From positions 1 to 64,000 of the forward strand of contig JAEWDM010000010.1 in NCBI GenBank assembly GCA_023390115.1: DNA of 64,000 nt, given 5' to 3'. The notes beneath the pieces are model-generated. The model saw nothing but the letters and a program-made list of their open reading frames with translations. It searched no databases and had not been told where the DNA came from. The DNA comes from Bacillota bacterium (GTDB lineage Bacteria; Bacillota; Clostridia; Acetivibrionales; DSM-27016). Below are positions 15,950 to 24,985 of this stretch, piece after piece. Each line of letters begins with the position of its first letter. Position 1 is the stretch's first letter. Made by a program: the position numbers and the translations under genes.

Positions 15950-16828
15950 CTATTCCTTTTTAGAATCCGTAGAGGCAAAATAAGCACCGGTTATCATAAT
16001 GGCAAGTGCCATTATGAAGCTAATTGTAGGAAACTCTCGAAAAATTGCCAGTGAGAGCGCAACACCAATGAACGGAGCAATTGCATAATACGCACTGGTT
16101 TTTGCAGCACCAAGCTCACGTTGCGCGTGAACATAAAAAAATATACTGAGTCCGTAAGCAATATGGCCAAGCAGCATGGCAGCAAAGATATACGTCAGAC
16201 TGCCAAAAGGTTCTCCAATCACTAATGCAATCACCAGAGAGCCGAAACCGGAACCAAAGCCTTTAACAACAACTACCTGCAATGGGTCTTTTCCTGCAAG
16301 AGCCCTTGTACAATTGTTCTCTAATCCCCAGCACGTACACGCTAAAAGAACAAACAGCGAACCAAAGGAAAAAGAAAAGCTGCTCATGTCCTCAAATGAC
16401 AGTATTATACTGGAAGCAGTAATCAGTGCAATAGCTAACCATAGCCTTTTACTGACAGCTTCTTTGAAAAAAACAAATGCAATCATGGCAGTGGCTGTAA
16501 TTTCAAAGTTGTTCAGTAATGAAGCATTGGCCGCTGTAGTCATGCCAAGTCCAATCATCAAAAAAATAGGCGCTGCAATATCCAGTGTGATCATTGCAGC
16601 AGTAAATGGGAGCTCCTTTTTAGTCAATCTCCGCTCCGTACCTGTTTTATTGGCGCGCCTTTGGATAAAACCAACTATGGCCATGCCAACGCCTGCACCA
16701 AGGTAGAGGAAAGCTGCCATCATAGCCGGTGACATTTCTCTAAGCAGCAATTTGGAAAACGGGGAACCGATAGCATAAAGTGCAGCAGCGGCCACAGCAA
16801 AAAAAATAGCAAGTTTATTTTTCTCCAT
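15950..16828 (-). CDS. EamA/DMT-family transporter
   Basis: The 292-residue protein has about ten hydrophobic segments in two EamA repeats, the standard layout of drug/metabolite exporters. It starts with KLAIFFAVAAAALYAIGSPF and shows the pseudo-repeat around residues 150-280. The substrate cannot be read from sequence. It is transcribed with a CsoR-type metal sensor 9 bp upstream, and a large palindrome precedes the pair. That suggests export of a metal, a metal complex or a reactive compound sensed by the regulator, but this is inference. Confidence 0.85.
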   Translation of the reverse strand: MEKNKLAIFFAVAAAALYAIGSPFSKLLLREMSPAMMAAFLYLGAGVGMAIVGFIQRRANKTGTERRLTKKELPFTAAMITLDIAAPIFLMIGLGMTTAANASLLNNFEITATAMIAFVFFKEAVSKRLWLAIALITASSIILSFEDMSSFSFSFGSLFVLLACTCWGLENNCTRALAGKDPLQVVVVKGFGSGFGSLVIALVIGEPFGSLTYIFAAMLLGHIAYGLSIFFYVHAQRELGAAKTSAYYAIAPFIGVALSLAIFREFPTISFIMALAIMITGAYFASTDSKKE

Positions 16829-16837
16829 AGTGCTTTA

Positions 16838-17113
16838 TCACTTTAAAAATTTGTCAATAGCGGTGGAAAGATCATCAAGTACCTTTTGATCTCCAGTCTC
16901 TACTGCATGTACAACACAATGCCCGATATGATCCTCTAAGATAATTTTCCCAATGCCATTAATTGCTGATTTTACAGCAGCTATTTGTATAAGTACCTCA
17001 CTGCAGTCTCTGTTCTCCTGAATCATTCTCTTAATTGCTTCCATATGTCCAATCGCACGGGACATCCGATTAATTACCGCTTTAGTATTCTTATGAGAAT
17101 GAGTATGTTCCAT
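16838..17113 (-). CDS. CsoR/RcnR-family metal-sensing repressor
   Basis: The 91-residue, all-helical protein belongs to the DUF156/CsoR family. The metal-site residues Cys37, His62 and Cys66 correspond to the Cys-His-Cys set of copper sensor CsoR. An N-terminal HTHSH (residues 3-7) could add ligands as in RcnR-like nickel/cobalt sensors. These repressors release DNA on metal binding. The gene is cotranscribed with an EamA transporter, which is unusual since CsoR usually partners CopA/CopZ. A G/C-tract palindrome just upstream is the likely autoregulatory operator. The exact inducer is not determined. Confidence 0.88.
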   Translation of the reverse strand: MEHTHSHKNTKAVINRMSRAIGHMEAIKRMIQENRDCSEVLIQIAAVKSAINGIGKIILEDHIGHCVVHAVETGDQKVLDDLSTAIDKFLK

Positions 17114-17127
17114 CTTTTGCCCCTCCT

Positions 17128-17162
17128 CCTTTTAATATCCCCCACGGGGGGATATTAAAAGG
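17128..17162 (-). promoter_or_regulatory. Operator-like 35-bp palindrome upstream of the csoR-like gene
   Basis: CCTTTTAATATCCCCC and GGGGGATATTAAAAGG form an almost perfect inverted repeat around a central ACG. CsoR/RcnR-family operators typically contain a central G/C tract flanked by A/T-rich inverted sequence, as here. It ends 15 bp before the start codon, where a bound repressor would block initiation or elongation. As RNA it would also form a stable hairpin. Confidence 0.75.
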
Positions 17163-17261
17163 ATATCACGATTTACCTGGAAAGTCAAACCGGAAGAGGA
17201 AAGCCTGGCTGTATAAGAGCCCAATGCAGGTATTGACCGGCATATACTTTATTTATGATAA

Positions 17262-17304
17262 AATAAAAGCAGGCTGGCTCCTTAATTTTATGGAACCAAC
17301 CTGC
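17262..17304 (-). terminator. Terminator of the gerM-like gene
   Basis: GCAGGCTGGCTCC at 17269-17281 pairs with GGAACCAACCTGC at 17292-17304 with two G-U pairs. A T-rich tail follows on the minus strand (AAAATAAAA on the plus strand). Confidence 0.8.
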
Positions 17305-17340
17305 TCGACAAAACCTGTCAATATTATTTATACCGACTGA

Positions 17341-17901
17341 CTATTCGTAAATCAGCGACTCATCTCTTTCAAACGCTGCGTCAAACTCCGAGTGTATAAA
17401 TATATCGCGCTTTTCCCCTTCAATAAGGAACTGGACCTTTTCTATGTTATCAAGCTGCGTCATGGTATTGACAATCGAATATATGGTCATCAGCTCTCCT
17501 GCCGAGCCTCCGGGGTGGTTATCTATAAATTCACGGGATAAATCTATTGTGCAGGTATCCCCCTCAGTAGAAACAGACAGCAGTCTTGTTCCCTCGGGTA
17601 TCGGAGAAGGAAGTCCGCTTCCTGAAGGGCCCTTTTGCAGTTCCTCAAACAGTACTTTCTCTTCAGTATCCCCGCTTTTAACTAAAATTTCTCTCTCCTC
17701 CGGCATCAGGACATCGGCATTCTCGCTTCCGAAATATAAAATTGCCGTTTTCCTCTGCTCATCCGCAGCACTGCGATCACCCGCTGCCGCTGTTCCTTCC
17801 GCAGCTTCCCCATTGCCTCTTGATATGGAATTTCCTGCGCCGCACCCTGACAGTGCGACAAGCACTATAAAACATACTATAGCAATAAATTTTTTATTCA
17901 T
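17341..17901 (-). CDS. GerM domain lipoprotein
   Basis: The 186-residue protein has a lipoprotein signal: Lys-rich N-terminus, hydrophobic core and the lipobox LSGC, giving a predicted lipidated Cys20. A low-complexity Ala/Gly linker follows. Residues about 50-175 form the GerM domain with AILYFGSENAD, PEGTRLLSVSTEG and TCTIDLSREFID. GerM proteins act in sporulation or spore germination and may help build an engulfment-stage envelope complex. The gene appears monocistronic with its own terminator. Confidence 0.85.
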   Translation of the reverse strand: MNKKFIAIVCFIVLVALSGCGAGNSISRGNGEAAEGTAAAGDRSAADEQRKTAILYFGSENADVLMPEEREILVKSGDTEEKVLFEELQKGPSGSGLPSPIPEGTRLLSVSTEGDTCTIDLSREFIDNHPGGSAGELMTIYSIVNTMTQLDNIEKVQFLIEGEKRDIFIHSEFDAAFERDESLIYE

Positions 17902-18006
17902 AATTAAGACCTCGCTTACTTTATATAGTTTTGCCGCAATTATACATAATATTATACCCCTAATACCTTATATTGCATAGTATGACTTTTATATTTCCCT
18001 CACGCC

Positions 18007-18747
18007 CTAGTCCGCACTTATCAAGTCCTTCATGCGGGCAAACTTGCTTTCGCCTATTCCCGGCACATTCATGATATCCTCGGGTCTTTTAAAATTGCCG
18101 TTTTTCTCTCTGTATGCAATTATATCGCCTGCTGTTTTCTCTCCAACTCCCGGCAGCTCATCAAGCTCGGCAGAGCCTGCGGTATTTATATTTATTTTTA
18201 CGCTTGCCTTATTTCCCTCCTCCTCAAGGCTAACAACGGCACCTCCGCTGTCTTTTGTGATAATAACTCCGGGATTTGTCTTAGAAGATTCTTCAGATGT
18301 ATGGAGCTTTATGTCCTCATTTATTTTCTGAGTATCTTTTTTTGGCAATACCTTAATCATGGTGTTGTCCTCCAAACGGTATGCCAGGTTTATATTTTCC
18401 ACATCCGCCTCGTCGGTAAAGCCTCCGGCAGCCTTTATCGCATCATCAATTATCTGTCCCTTTTTTAAAGTTACTATACCCGCCTTTTTTACACATCCTA
18501 CTACATACACCTTTATTTCCTCCTCAGAGGCAGCCTCCTCCTTCTCCTCATACTCCTTCTGCAAGGTCGAATGCTGCTGCAGGCTTGTCTGCACATTGTA
18601 TTCATTTTGCCTGTCTATTATTATACCGCTGTCGTTCCTTCTTATCATAAATCCTGCCAGTGCCGCTGCCAGAACAATAAACGCGGCAGCAATAACCACG
18701 AGCTCCTTTTTTATATATATTTCCCTTCCCAGTATATTAAGCTCCAT
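18007..18747 (-). CDS. ComEA-like protein: membrane-anchored SLBB plus helix-hairpin-helix DNA-binding domain
   Basis: The 246-residue protein has a short cytosolic N-terminus, one transmembrane helix (about residues 15-33), an SLBB domain (about 78-135, IKVYVVGCVKKAGIVTL) and a C-terminal tandem helix-hairpin-helix domain (about 183-246, ININTAGSAELDELPGVG). This is the organisation of ComEA, the double-strand DNA receptor of transformation. ComEC and ComEB are not nearby, so DNA uptake is inferred from family only. The protein ends one residue after the HhH domain, as usual. Confidence 0.88.
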   Translation of the reverse strand: MELNILGREIYIKKELVVIAAAFIVLAAALAGFMIRRNDSGIIIDRQNEYNVQTSLQQHSTLQKEYEEKEEAASEEEIKVYVVGCVKKAGIVTLKKGQIIDDAIKAAGGFTDEADVENINLAYRLEDNTMIKVLPKKDTQKINEDIKLHTSEESSKTNPGVIITKDSGGAVVSLEEEGNKASVKININTAGSAELDELPGVGEKTAGDIIAYREKNGNFKRPEDIMNVPGIGESKFARMKDLISAD

Positions 18748-18993
18748 AAACGATCCCTCTCTTAAAGTATTCGTATTCCAATTTTACATAATATGCAATA
18801 TTATATATTCTACATATATGCATTTTTCCCTTTTTTTACTTCATTTTTTTTCAAAAATCAGTACATTTTTATTATCTTTTCTGGTATACTTTTATTTGCA
18901 GAATAATATTTAACGCGTGTATTTTATATGAAAGGTATGGCATAATTATTATCGTACCTTAAAAGGCACTTATATATTTTTTGGGAGGAACTG

Positions 18994-20280
18994 ATGAGGA
19001 AGCTTTTTTCATGGACAATAACGCTTTTAATTGTAGCCCTATGCTTTTCTGCGGCTTACGCAGAGCCTTCAATAGAAGGCATAGACGCTCCCTCTTACAT
19101 ACTTATGGATTTAAAATCCGGAAGAGTGCTCTGCGGAAAAAACGAGGGCGAGAGAATGTACCCCGCAAGCACCACAAAGATAATGACCGCGATTATTGCA
19201 CTTGAAAACGGGAAGCTTGATCAGTTAATGACAGCAAATGAAAAGAATATAGACCCCGGTCCGGGGGGAATGAACGTAGGCATTATGGCAGGCGAGCAGC
19301 TCACCATGGAAGCCCTTTTGCATGCTCTTCTTATGAAATCCGCCAATGAGTCCGCAAATATAATTGCTGAAAACCTATGTCCTACAAGACAGGACTTCCT
19401 TGATCTTATGAACAAAAAGGCAAAGGAGCTTGGCGCATATAATACTCATTTCGTAACTACAAACGGAATGCACGACGACGATCATTACACCACTGTCCAT
19501 GATATGGCAAAAATAGCGTTCTATGCAATGAAGCTGGAAAAGTTCAGGGAGATAGTCTCAAAGCCCAAATATGACATGGAAAGCACCAACAAGCATGAAA
19601 AGTGGGATACCTTCTATACAACAAACAGGCTGATATCCATGTACTCCGAATCGGATTATTTCTCCAGCGTTCTGGGCATAAAAACAGGATATACAAGTCA
19701 GGCCGGAAACAACCTCGTATCCGCTGCGGAAAATGATAAAGGCATGCAGCTTATGGCAGTAATGTTCGGGGTGAAAAACAATGTAAACGCCAGCAACGTA
19801 TATATTCAGTCCAGAAGGCTTCTCGAATACGGCTTTCAAAATTTTTCCGAAGCCGTTATCGCAAATGCGAACGAAGTTGTAAAGACAGTTGCTGTCGAGG
19901 ACGCAAAGGATGATGCAAAGCTTCCGCTTATTTCCGAAAGCGGCCTGTCTGCGGTAATGCCTTCAGACAACGCCCTGTGGAATTTAAATATCAAGCAAAG
20001 CTTTGTCTCGGACAGCTTTAAGGCTCCTATAAGTAAGGGAGAGGTCTTAGGGCACATAGAGTATGAAAATGACGGGGTATCTCTGGGAAGGGTAAATATT
20101 ATTGCCGCAAATGACGTGGAAAAAAGCTTTATCGCCGAGCTTAAGCAAAGCGTGTATAGCTTTTTAGGAGGAACCTTTAAAAAAATAATTCTTTCTATTG
20201 CCGGAGTAATAATATTTTTTATTTTATTGAGAATCGTACTCAGGAGAATATCCAGGGCGGTAAATTCAAGAAAAATATAG
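18994..20280 (+). CDS. D-alanyl-D-alanine carboxypeptidase (PBP5/DacF-like)
   Basis: The 428-residue precursor has a signal peptide (residues 1-22, cleavage after AYA). The catalytic S-x-x-K is Ser59-Lys62 in YPASTTKIMTA. The second motif is SANESAN, and KTG is in GIKTGYTSQAGN. After the peptidase core comes a beta-rich domain (about 280-385) and a C-terminal hydrophobic helix with basic tail (about 395-428), which anchors it to the outer membrane leaflet side. Such enzymes trim pentapeptide side chains of peptidoglycan; DacF-like members act in forespore cortex synthesis. GGGAGG at 18983-18988 supports the ATG at 18994. Confidence 0.92.
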   Translation: MRKLFSWTITLLIVALCFSAAYAEPSIEGIDAPSYILMDLKSGRVLCGKNEGERMYPASTTKIMTAIIALENGKLDQLMTANEKNIDPGPGGMNVGIMAGEQLTMEALLHALLMKSANESANIIAENLCPTRQDFLDLMNKKAKELGAYNTHFVTTNGMHDDDHYTTVHDMAKIAFYAMKLEKFREIVSKPKYDMESTNKHEKWDTFYTTNRLISMYSESDYFSSVLGIKTGYTSQAGNNLVSAAENDKGMQLMAVMFGVKNNVNASNVYIQSRRLLEYGFQNFSEAVIANANEVVKTVAVEDAKDDAKLPLISESGLSAVMPSDNALWNLNIKQSFVSDSFKAPISKGEVLGHIEYENDGVSLGRVNIIAANDVEKSFIAELKQSVYSFLGGTFKKIILSIAGVIIFFILLRIVLRRISRAVNSRKI

Positions 20281-20493
20281 CAGGCTTGCAGCATCAGGCT
20301 CTGCTTTCTTTATATAATCCGTAAAATAAATATTATCTTAAAATTCAAGCAAAGCAATGCTATGTTACTGTTTTTTTTAATATAATGTAATATAAACATG
20401 GATTTATGCTGCAAAAATATAAGGGCTTTAATTTTCATAAAATTTAATGTATAATATGTACTATTGCATTTTTAGTGCTGCAATTATAGCATT

Positions 20494-20509
20494 TGATGTA
20501 TATACATCA
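20494..20509. promoter_or_regulatory. Perfect 16-bp palindrome upstream of the acyl-CoA ligase gene
   Basis: TGATGTATATACATCA is exactly palindromic and ends 3 bp before the AAAGGAG ribosome binding site. Position and symmetry fit an operator for a TetR- or GntR-like dimer, but no regulator is known. The rest of 20281-20493 is A/T-rich with no coding signal seen. Confidence 0.45.
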
Positions 20510-20526
20510 CAAAGGAGTGGTATGTA

Positions 20527-22284
20527 ATGGTGTCTGAGCCCATTTACAGCGTGAGGCCAATAAAGAATTTGAAAGACATGCTTGAGCAAAGTGCGGACCT
20601 CTACAGTGAAAAGGATGCTTTTCTCATAAAAGAAGGCGATAATAATTATAGGGGGATAAAGTATTGTGATTTTAAAAGAGATGTGGACGCTTTAGGCACG
20701 GCACTTTTGGATCTGGGTTTAAAAGACAAATTTATAGCTGTAATAGGAGAAAACCGTTATGAGTGGGGAGTAAGCTATATGTCCGTTGTAAACGGTACAG
20801 GTGTTGCAGTTCCATTGGACAGGGAGCTCCCTTTGTCGGAAATCGAAAATCTTCTTATAAGGTCGGACGCGTCCGCAATTATCTTTTCCGAAAAGCTTGA
20901 CAAGGAAATGAGGATGCTGTCCGCCACCCTTACTTCTGTAAAATATTTTATCAGGATGGACTACGCACATATGCGGCAGCCTTCCTCCAGCTCTTCCACG
21001 GAAGGCACAGACGGCAGATTCATTTCATACACCGGTTTGATTGAGTACGGAAGAACGCTTATTGAAAGATGCGGAAACAGGGATTTTCTGGACTCTGTAA
21101 TTGACCCCGATAAAATGAGCATACTGCTTTTCACCTCGGGGACTACGGATCTGGCTAAAGGAGTAATGCTGTCCCACAACAATATATGCTCAAATATAAT
21201 GGCAACCTGCTCGGTTCTCTATCTGGACAGCAACGATTCGGTTCTGTCCATACTTCCCATGCACCATACCTATGAATGCACCAACGGTTTTCTGCTTATG
21301 CTTTATAACGGTTGTACTATTTCCTTCTGTCAGGGCTTAAAGCATATCTCAAAAAACCTTAAGGAGGTCAAATGCACTATACTTCTGGCAGTGCCCCTTA
21401 TACTGGAAAACATGTATAAGAAAATATGGGAGCAGGCAGATAAGAAAAAGGGCATGAGGCTCAAGCTTAAAACAGCCATTTTTATAAGTGACATACTGTA
21501 TAAAGCCTTTAATATTGATATAAGAAAAAAGCTGTTCCGTCAGGTGCATGAAAACATTGGAGGAGGAATAAGGCTAATAATCTCGGGAGCCGCCGCCATA
21601 GATCCCAGGGTGTCCAAAGGCCTCGGCTCTATGGGGATACGTGTAATACAGGGATACGGACTGACAGAGTGTGCACCTATTGTAACTGTAAACAGGGATG
21701 ACGCCTTTAGGGACGCGTCGATAGGCTGGCCTCTTCCTGGAACAGAGGTAAGGATAGAAAATCCAAACAGTGACGGAATAGGAGAAATAGCGGTAAAGGG
21801 TTCCCATGTCATGCTTGGCTATTTTGAAAACAGTCTCGCTACCGAAAAGGTATTAAAGGACGGATGGTTTTATACCGGCGATCTGGGGAGAATTGATGAT
21901 TCCGGCTTTTTCTATGTGACAGGCAGAAAGAAAAATGTCATTGTGACTAAAAACGGCAAAAATATTTTCCCTGAGGAGGTTGAGGCATACCTCAATAAGA
22001 GTTCCTATATTCAGGAATGCTTGATATGGGGAAAGTATGAGGAAATATCGGGTGAAACCTATGTAAGTGCCCAGATCGTGCCCTATATTGAGGCAATAAA
22101 GGAAAAGCTCAGGATTGACAACCCCTCGCAGGAGGATATACTCAAAATAATTAATCTGGAGGTAAAGGCCGTAAATTCCCGCATGCCTTTATATAAACGC
22201 ATACGCAAATTCACAGTCCGTGAAAACGAGTTTGAAAAGACCACTACTAAAAAAATAAAAAGGTATATTGAGAAAATAAGCTAA
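20527..22284 (+). CDS. AMP-dependent long-chain acyl-CoA synthetase-like protein
   Basis: The 585-residue enzyme is an adenylate-forming ligase. Motifs are the phosphate loop LLFTSGTTDLAKGVMLSH, GYGLTECAPIV, GEIAVKGSHVMLGYFEN and DGWFYTGDLGRID, ending with the mobile C-terminal domain carrying GRKKNVIVTKNGKNIFPEE. These features match fatty acyl-CoA or acyl-ACP synthetases of the FadD15 type. The exact acyl substrate is not readable. The gene is single, has a palindrome in front of it and a strong terminator behind it. Confidence 0.88.
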   Translation: MVSEPIYSVRPIKNLKDMLEQSADLYSEKDAFLIKEGDNNYRGIKYCDFKRDVDALGTALLDLGLKDKFIAVIGENRYEWGVSYMSVVNGTGVAVPLDRELPLSEIENLLIRSDASAIIFSEKLDKEMRMLSATLTSVKYFIRMDYAHMRQPSSSSSTEGTDGRFISYTGLIEYGRTLIERCGNRDFLDSVIDPDKMSILLFTSGTTDLAKGVMLSHNNICSNIMATCSVLYLDSNDSVLSILPMHHTYECTNGFLLMLYNGCTISFCQGLKHISKNLKEVKCTILLAVPLILENMYKKIWEQADKKKGMRLKLKTAIFISDILYKAFNIDIRKKLFRQVHENIGGGIRLIISGAAAIDPRVSKGLGSMGIRVIQGYGLTECAPIVTVNRDDAFRDASIGWPLPGTEVRIENPNSDGIGEIAVKGSHVMLGYFENSLATEKVLKDGWFYTGDLGRIDDSGFFYVTGRKKNVIVTKNGKNIFPEEVEAYLNKSSYIQECLIWGKYEEISGETYVSAQIVPYIEAIKEKLRIDNPSQEDILKIINLEVKAVNSRMPLYKRIRKFTVRENEFEKTTTKKIKRYIEKIS

Positions 22285-22295
22285 TCTCATATAAA

Positions 22296-22341
22296 GACAG
22301 GCGCTATGCAGAGACTTCAGTCCTTGCCCGTAGCGCCTGTC
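22296..22341. terminator. Bidirectional terminator
   Basis: GACAGGCGCTA at 22296-22306 pairs with TAGCGCCTGTC at 22331-22341. The loop is 24 nt. It separates the convergent ligase and HAD-phosphatase genes. Confidence 0.75.
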
Positions 22342-22358
22342 TTATATTACGAAGTTTT

Positions 22359-23012
22359 TTATTTGACGTGCAGTACAAGCTCTCCCATATCGTCTATAAT
22401 AATATCAGGCTCAGCCGCGGTCAGTGCCTTGGTATCTCCTAAGCCGTAAGTCACTCCGCAGGTGTGAGCTCCAACTCTCTTCCCGACTTCTATATCGGTG
22501 TATGTATCCCCTACCATTAAGGCGTTTTCAGCACTTTCTCCAAGCTTTTGCAGAACCTTTACCAGACCCTCGGGATCAGGCTTCAGCCTTTGCACCGACT
22601 CAGGCCCTATAATAAGCTTGAAAAATTGCATTACTCCCAACCCTTCAAGTATTCTGTACGTTAGAGCCTCGGACTTATTTGTAAGTATAGCCAGCTTCTT
22701 TTGGCTAAAGAAGCTCAAGGCATCCCTGACATTGTCATAAAGCCTCGTCTCAACTATGCAGTTATCCAGATAGTATTTTTTATAAAATGGAAGAGCCTCT
22801 TTTATTACATCCTCACTACAGCCCTTAAAGCTTTTTCTTATAAGCTGTTCCGCGCCTCTTCCCACATAGCCTATTATCTCTTCCCTGCTTAAGACCGGCC
22901 TCCCAAAAGCTTTAAGGGTGTGGACTACGGCATTGGCTATGTCCGCTCCCGAATCTACAATAACTCCATCAAAATCAAATACAATTGTTCCAGCCTTTAT
23001 CCCCATATTCAA
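22359..23012 (-). CDS. HAD-superfamily hydrolase, phosphoglycolate phosphatase/PpaX-like
   Basis: The 217-residue protein has the HAD motif I DFDGVIVDS, motif II around AILTNKS, motif III Lys in RLKPDPEG and motif IV VGDTYTDIEVGKRVG. The helical cap between motifs I and II places it in subfamily IA with Gph and PpaX. It probably dephosphorylates phosphoglycolate or a similar small substrate, or pyrophosphate; sequence alone does not decide. It stands upstream of the nadD-yqeK-rsfS terminator region and is probably its own unit. Confidence 0.85.
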   Translation of the reverse strand: MNMGIKAGTIVFDFDGVIVDSGADIANAVVHTLKAFGRPVLSREEIIGYVGRGAEQLIRKSFKGCSEDVIKEALPFYKKYYLDNCIVETRLYDNVRDALSFFSQKKLAILTNKSEALTYRILEGLGVMQFFKLIIGPESVQRLKPDPEGLVKVLQKLGESAENALMVGDTYTDIEVGKRVGAHTCGVTYGLGDTKALTAAEPDIIIDDMGELVLHVK

Positions 23013-23033
23013 AATCTCCTTTTAAGAACCGGC

Positions 23034-23069
23034 AAAGGGCTGCTGCCAACTTAAAGGCAGCGGCCCTTG
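23034..23069 (-). terminator. Terminator after rsfS
   Basis: AAGGGCTGCTGCC and GGCAGCGGCCCTT pair along 13 positions with one G-U. It follows the rsfS stop by 13 bp; the T-run is short. Confidence 0.6.
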
Positions 23070-23081
23070 TGATGCTACAGC

Positions 23082-23420
23082 CTATTTATATATCACAATT
23101 CCATCCGACCACAGCCTGTCAAGGTTGTAGAATTCCCTGTCCTCCTCATGGAATATGTGTATTACTATTTCACCATAATCAAGCAATATCCATCTGGCAG
23201 TATTGTAGCCCTCCTTATGCAAGCAGCCATACCCTTCGCCGGACAGCTTTTCATCGATTTCGTCAGCAAGAGCCCGTATATGTGTGGTCGATGTACCGCT
23301 GCAAATAATAAAATAGTCCGCCAGAATTGATATATTTGTTATGTTAACAGCACTTATATCCCTTGCTTTTTTCCCTTCCAAAATTTCAAGAACCTTTTGC
23401 GCTATTTTTTCGGAATCCAA
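23082..23420 (-). CDS. rsfS: Ribosomal silencing factor RsfS
   Basis: The 112-residue protein matches the RsfS/Iojap family: KKARDISAVNITNISILADYF at the start, CSGTSTTHIRALADEI, and the signature WILLDYGEIVIHIFHEEDREFYNLDRLW near the end. RsfS binds ribosomal protein uL14 and blocks 30S-50S joining when nutrients are short. Length is typical. It is the last gene of the nadD-yqeK-rsfS operon, a standard Firmicute order. Confidence 0.95.
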   Translation of the reverse strand: MDSEKIAQKVLEILEGKKARDISAVNITNISILADYFIICSGTSTTHIRALADEIDEKLSGEGYGCLHKEGYNTARWILLDYGEIVIHIFHEEDREFYNLDRLWSDGIVIYK

Positions 23421-23514
23421 ATGAATTTTATCCTCCTTTTTAAGTTAGTCTACAGCTTTATTATACCATTAATTACGGCATAGTAAAGCACCTTCACAGG
23501 CATGAATTTTTTGG

Positions 23515-24099
23515 TTATTTGGCCTTGCTTCGCCGTTCATAAATAATATAATTTCTTGCGTTAATGGTATTGGGATGAACAAGCGTACCCTTGTCCATTA
23601 CGAATCTTACTGTTTTTTCCAGAGACATAAGTATTGCCTTATCAATATCATTATATACAACCTTGCGCGCCTCAAACACCGCCGGAAATGTTCTTCCCGG
23701 CTCAATATAATCCGCTATGAACACAATTTTGGCCAGCATGCTCATTCTTTCGCAGCCTGTAGTATGATATCTTATTGCATCAAGTATCTCGGCATCTGCA
23801 ATACCATATTCTGTCTCGGCAAGTCTGGCTCCTATGGGTCCGTGAAGAAGCTCGGGCTGAGTGCGCGTTATATAATCCGTTTCAATTCCCAGCTCGTCAC
23901 AAAGCTTGAAAACCCTTTCTCCTTTTATATCCCGGGCGCAATCATGCAGCAGGCCCGCAACAGCCGCCTTCTCTTCCTCTACCCCATACTTTCTTGCGAG
24001 AAGTATTGAAGTTTCCATAACATTAACCGAGTGTACAAACCTCTTATGCTTTAAACCCGGCTTCAGCCTGTCCTTCATTTCCTCAATAGTCATAGTCAA
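23515..24099 (-). CDS. yqeK: HD-domain diadenosine tetraphosphatase YqeK
   Basis: The 194-residue protein is an HD phosphohydrolase. The metal ligands appear as H in HKRFVHSVNV, the HD pair in AGLLHDCARDI, the His of LLHGPIGA and the His of AIRYHTTG. YqeK enzymes split symmetric Ap4A into ADP. The gene overlaps the nadD-rsfS operon in the usual order, 8 bp after nadD. Confidence 0.9.
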   Translation of the reverse strand: MTMTIEEMKDRLKPGLKHKRFVHSVNVMETSILLARKYGVEEEKAAVAGLLHDCARDIKGERVFKLCDELGIETDYITRTQPELLHGPIGARLAETEYGIADAEILDAIRYHTTGCERMSMLAKIVFIADYIEPGRTFPAVFEARKVVYNDIDKAILMSLEKTVRFVMDKGTLVHPNTINARNYIIYERRSKAK

Positions 24100-24107
24100 T
24101 GTCCGCT

Positions 24108-24737
24108 CTATCCTTGCGTATCCTCCAAATACAGTCTATTTTCACCCACATACCTTTCCACAGCCTCCGGCACCATATATTTTATGGATTTGCCGCATGC
24201 AATCCTTTCCCTTATAGCTGTGGAGGATATCTCTATTAAAGGCGACTTAACCAAGTTTATTGCAGCGCCATACTCACCTTTTAAAAAACCAATCCGGTTC
24301 TGGAATTTTTCCTCTTCATATCCAGGTCTGACTGCCGCTATAAACTCACACAGGGTAAAAACCCTCTCGTAATCCTTCCAGGTATGCAGATCCAGTATAA
24401 CATCCGCTCCTGTTATAAAAAACAGCTTCGCATCCTTTCCATATAAATCCTTAAGACAGAGCAGAGTGTCAATTGTATAGGTATATCCCTCTCTCTCTAT
24501 TTCTATATCCGACACATCAAAAAAAGGATTTGACTCTGCGGCAAGCTTTACCATATTAAGCCTGTGCCTTGCAGAGGCAACCTCCAGCGTCTTTTTATGA
24601 GGAGGAGCTCCTGAAGGAATAAATATGACCCTGTCGAGATGAAATATTTCCCTTACATGCTCTGCGAGAATTAAATGTCCATAATGTATGGGATTAAATG
24701 TTCCTCCTGTAATACCGATGTATCTGTATCTATTCAT
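24108..24737 (-). CDS. nadD: Nicotinate-nucleotide adenylyltransferase
   Basis: The 209-residue nucleotidyltransferase converts nicotinate mononucleotide to deamido-NAD. It has GGTFNPIHYGHL with the HxGH motif, RVIFIPSGAPPHK and, near the end, the ISSTAIRERI motif. Length is normal. First gene of nadD-yqeK-rsfS. Confidence 0.96.
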   Translation of the reverse strand: MNRYRYIGITGGTFNPIHYGHLILAEHVREIFHLDRVIFIPSGAPPHKKTLEVASARHRLNMVKLAAESNPFFDVSDIEIEREGYTYTIDTLLCLKDLYGKDAKLFFITGADVILDLHTWKDYERVFTLCEFIAAVRPGYEEEKFQNRIGFLKGEYGAAINLVKSPLIEISSTAIRERIACGKSIKYMVPEAVERYVGENRLYLEDTQG

Positions 24738-24915
24738 TATATCGATTTCCTTAAAAAACGTTATTGCATATTATAACATAAAATTATATTCATGCCTATA
24801 TGCTTACGCTATTTTGGGGCAAAAGCAGGAAAGGCTCAGTTGACAAGGTAAATGCAACCGCAAAGAATGAAAGTAGTTGCATTAAAAGCTTTTTCATGGC
24901 AGGATGATATAAAAT

Positions 24916-24964
24916 AAAGCGTCTTTAAGCGGCTGTAAATGCAAGAGCCTCTTAAAGACGCTTT
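24916..24964 (-). terminator. Terminator of trpE(G)
   Basis: AAAGCGTCTTTAAG at 24916-24929 pairs perfectly with CTTAAAGACGCTTT at 24951-24964. On the minus strand a T-rich stretch follows. It lies 22 bp after the stop codon. The rest of 24738-24985 shows no coding signal. Confidence 0.85.
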
Positions 24965-24985
24965 GTATGCACAAACATCACTAAA

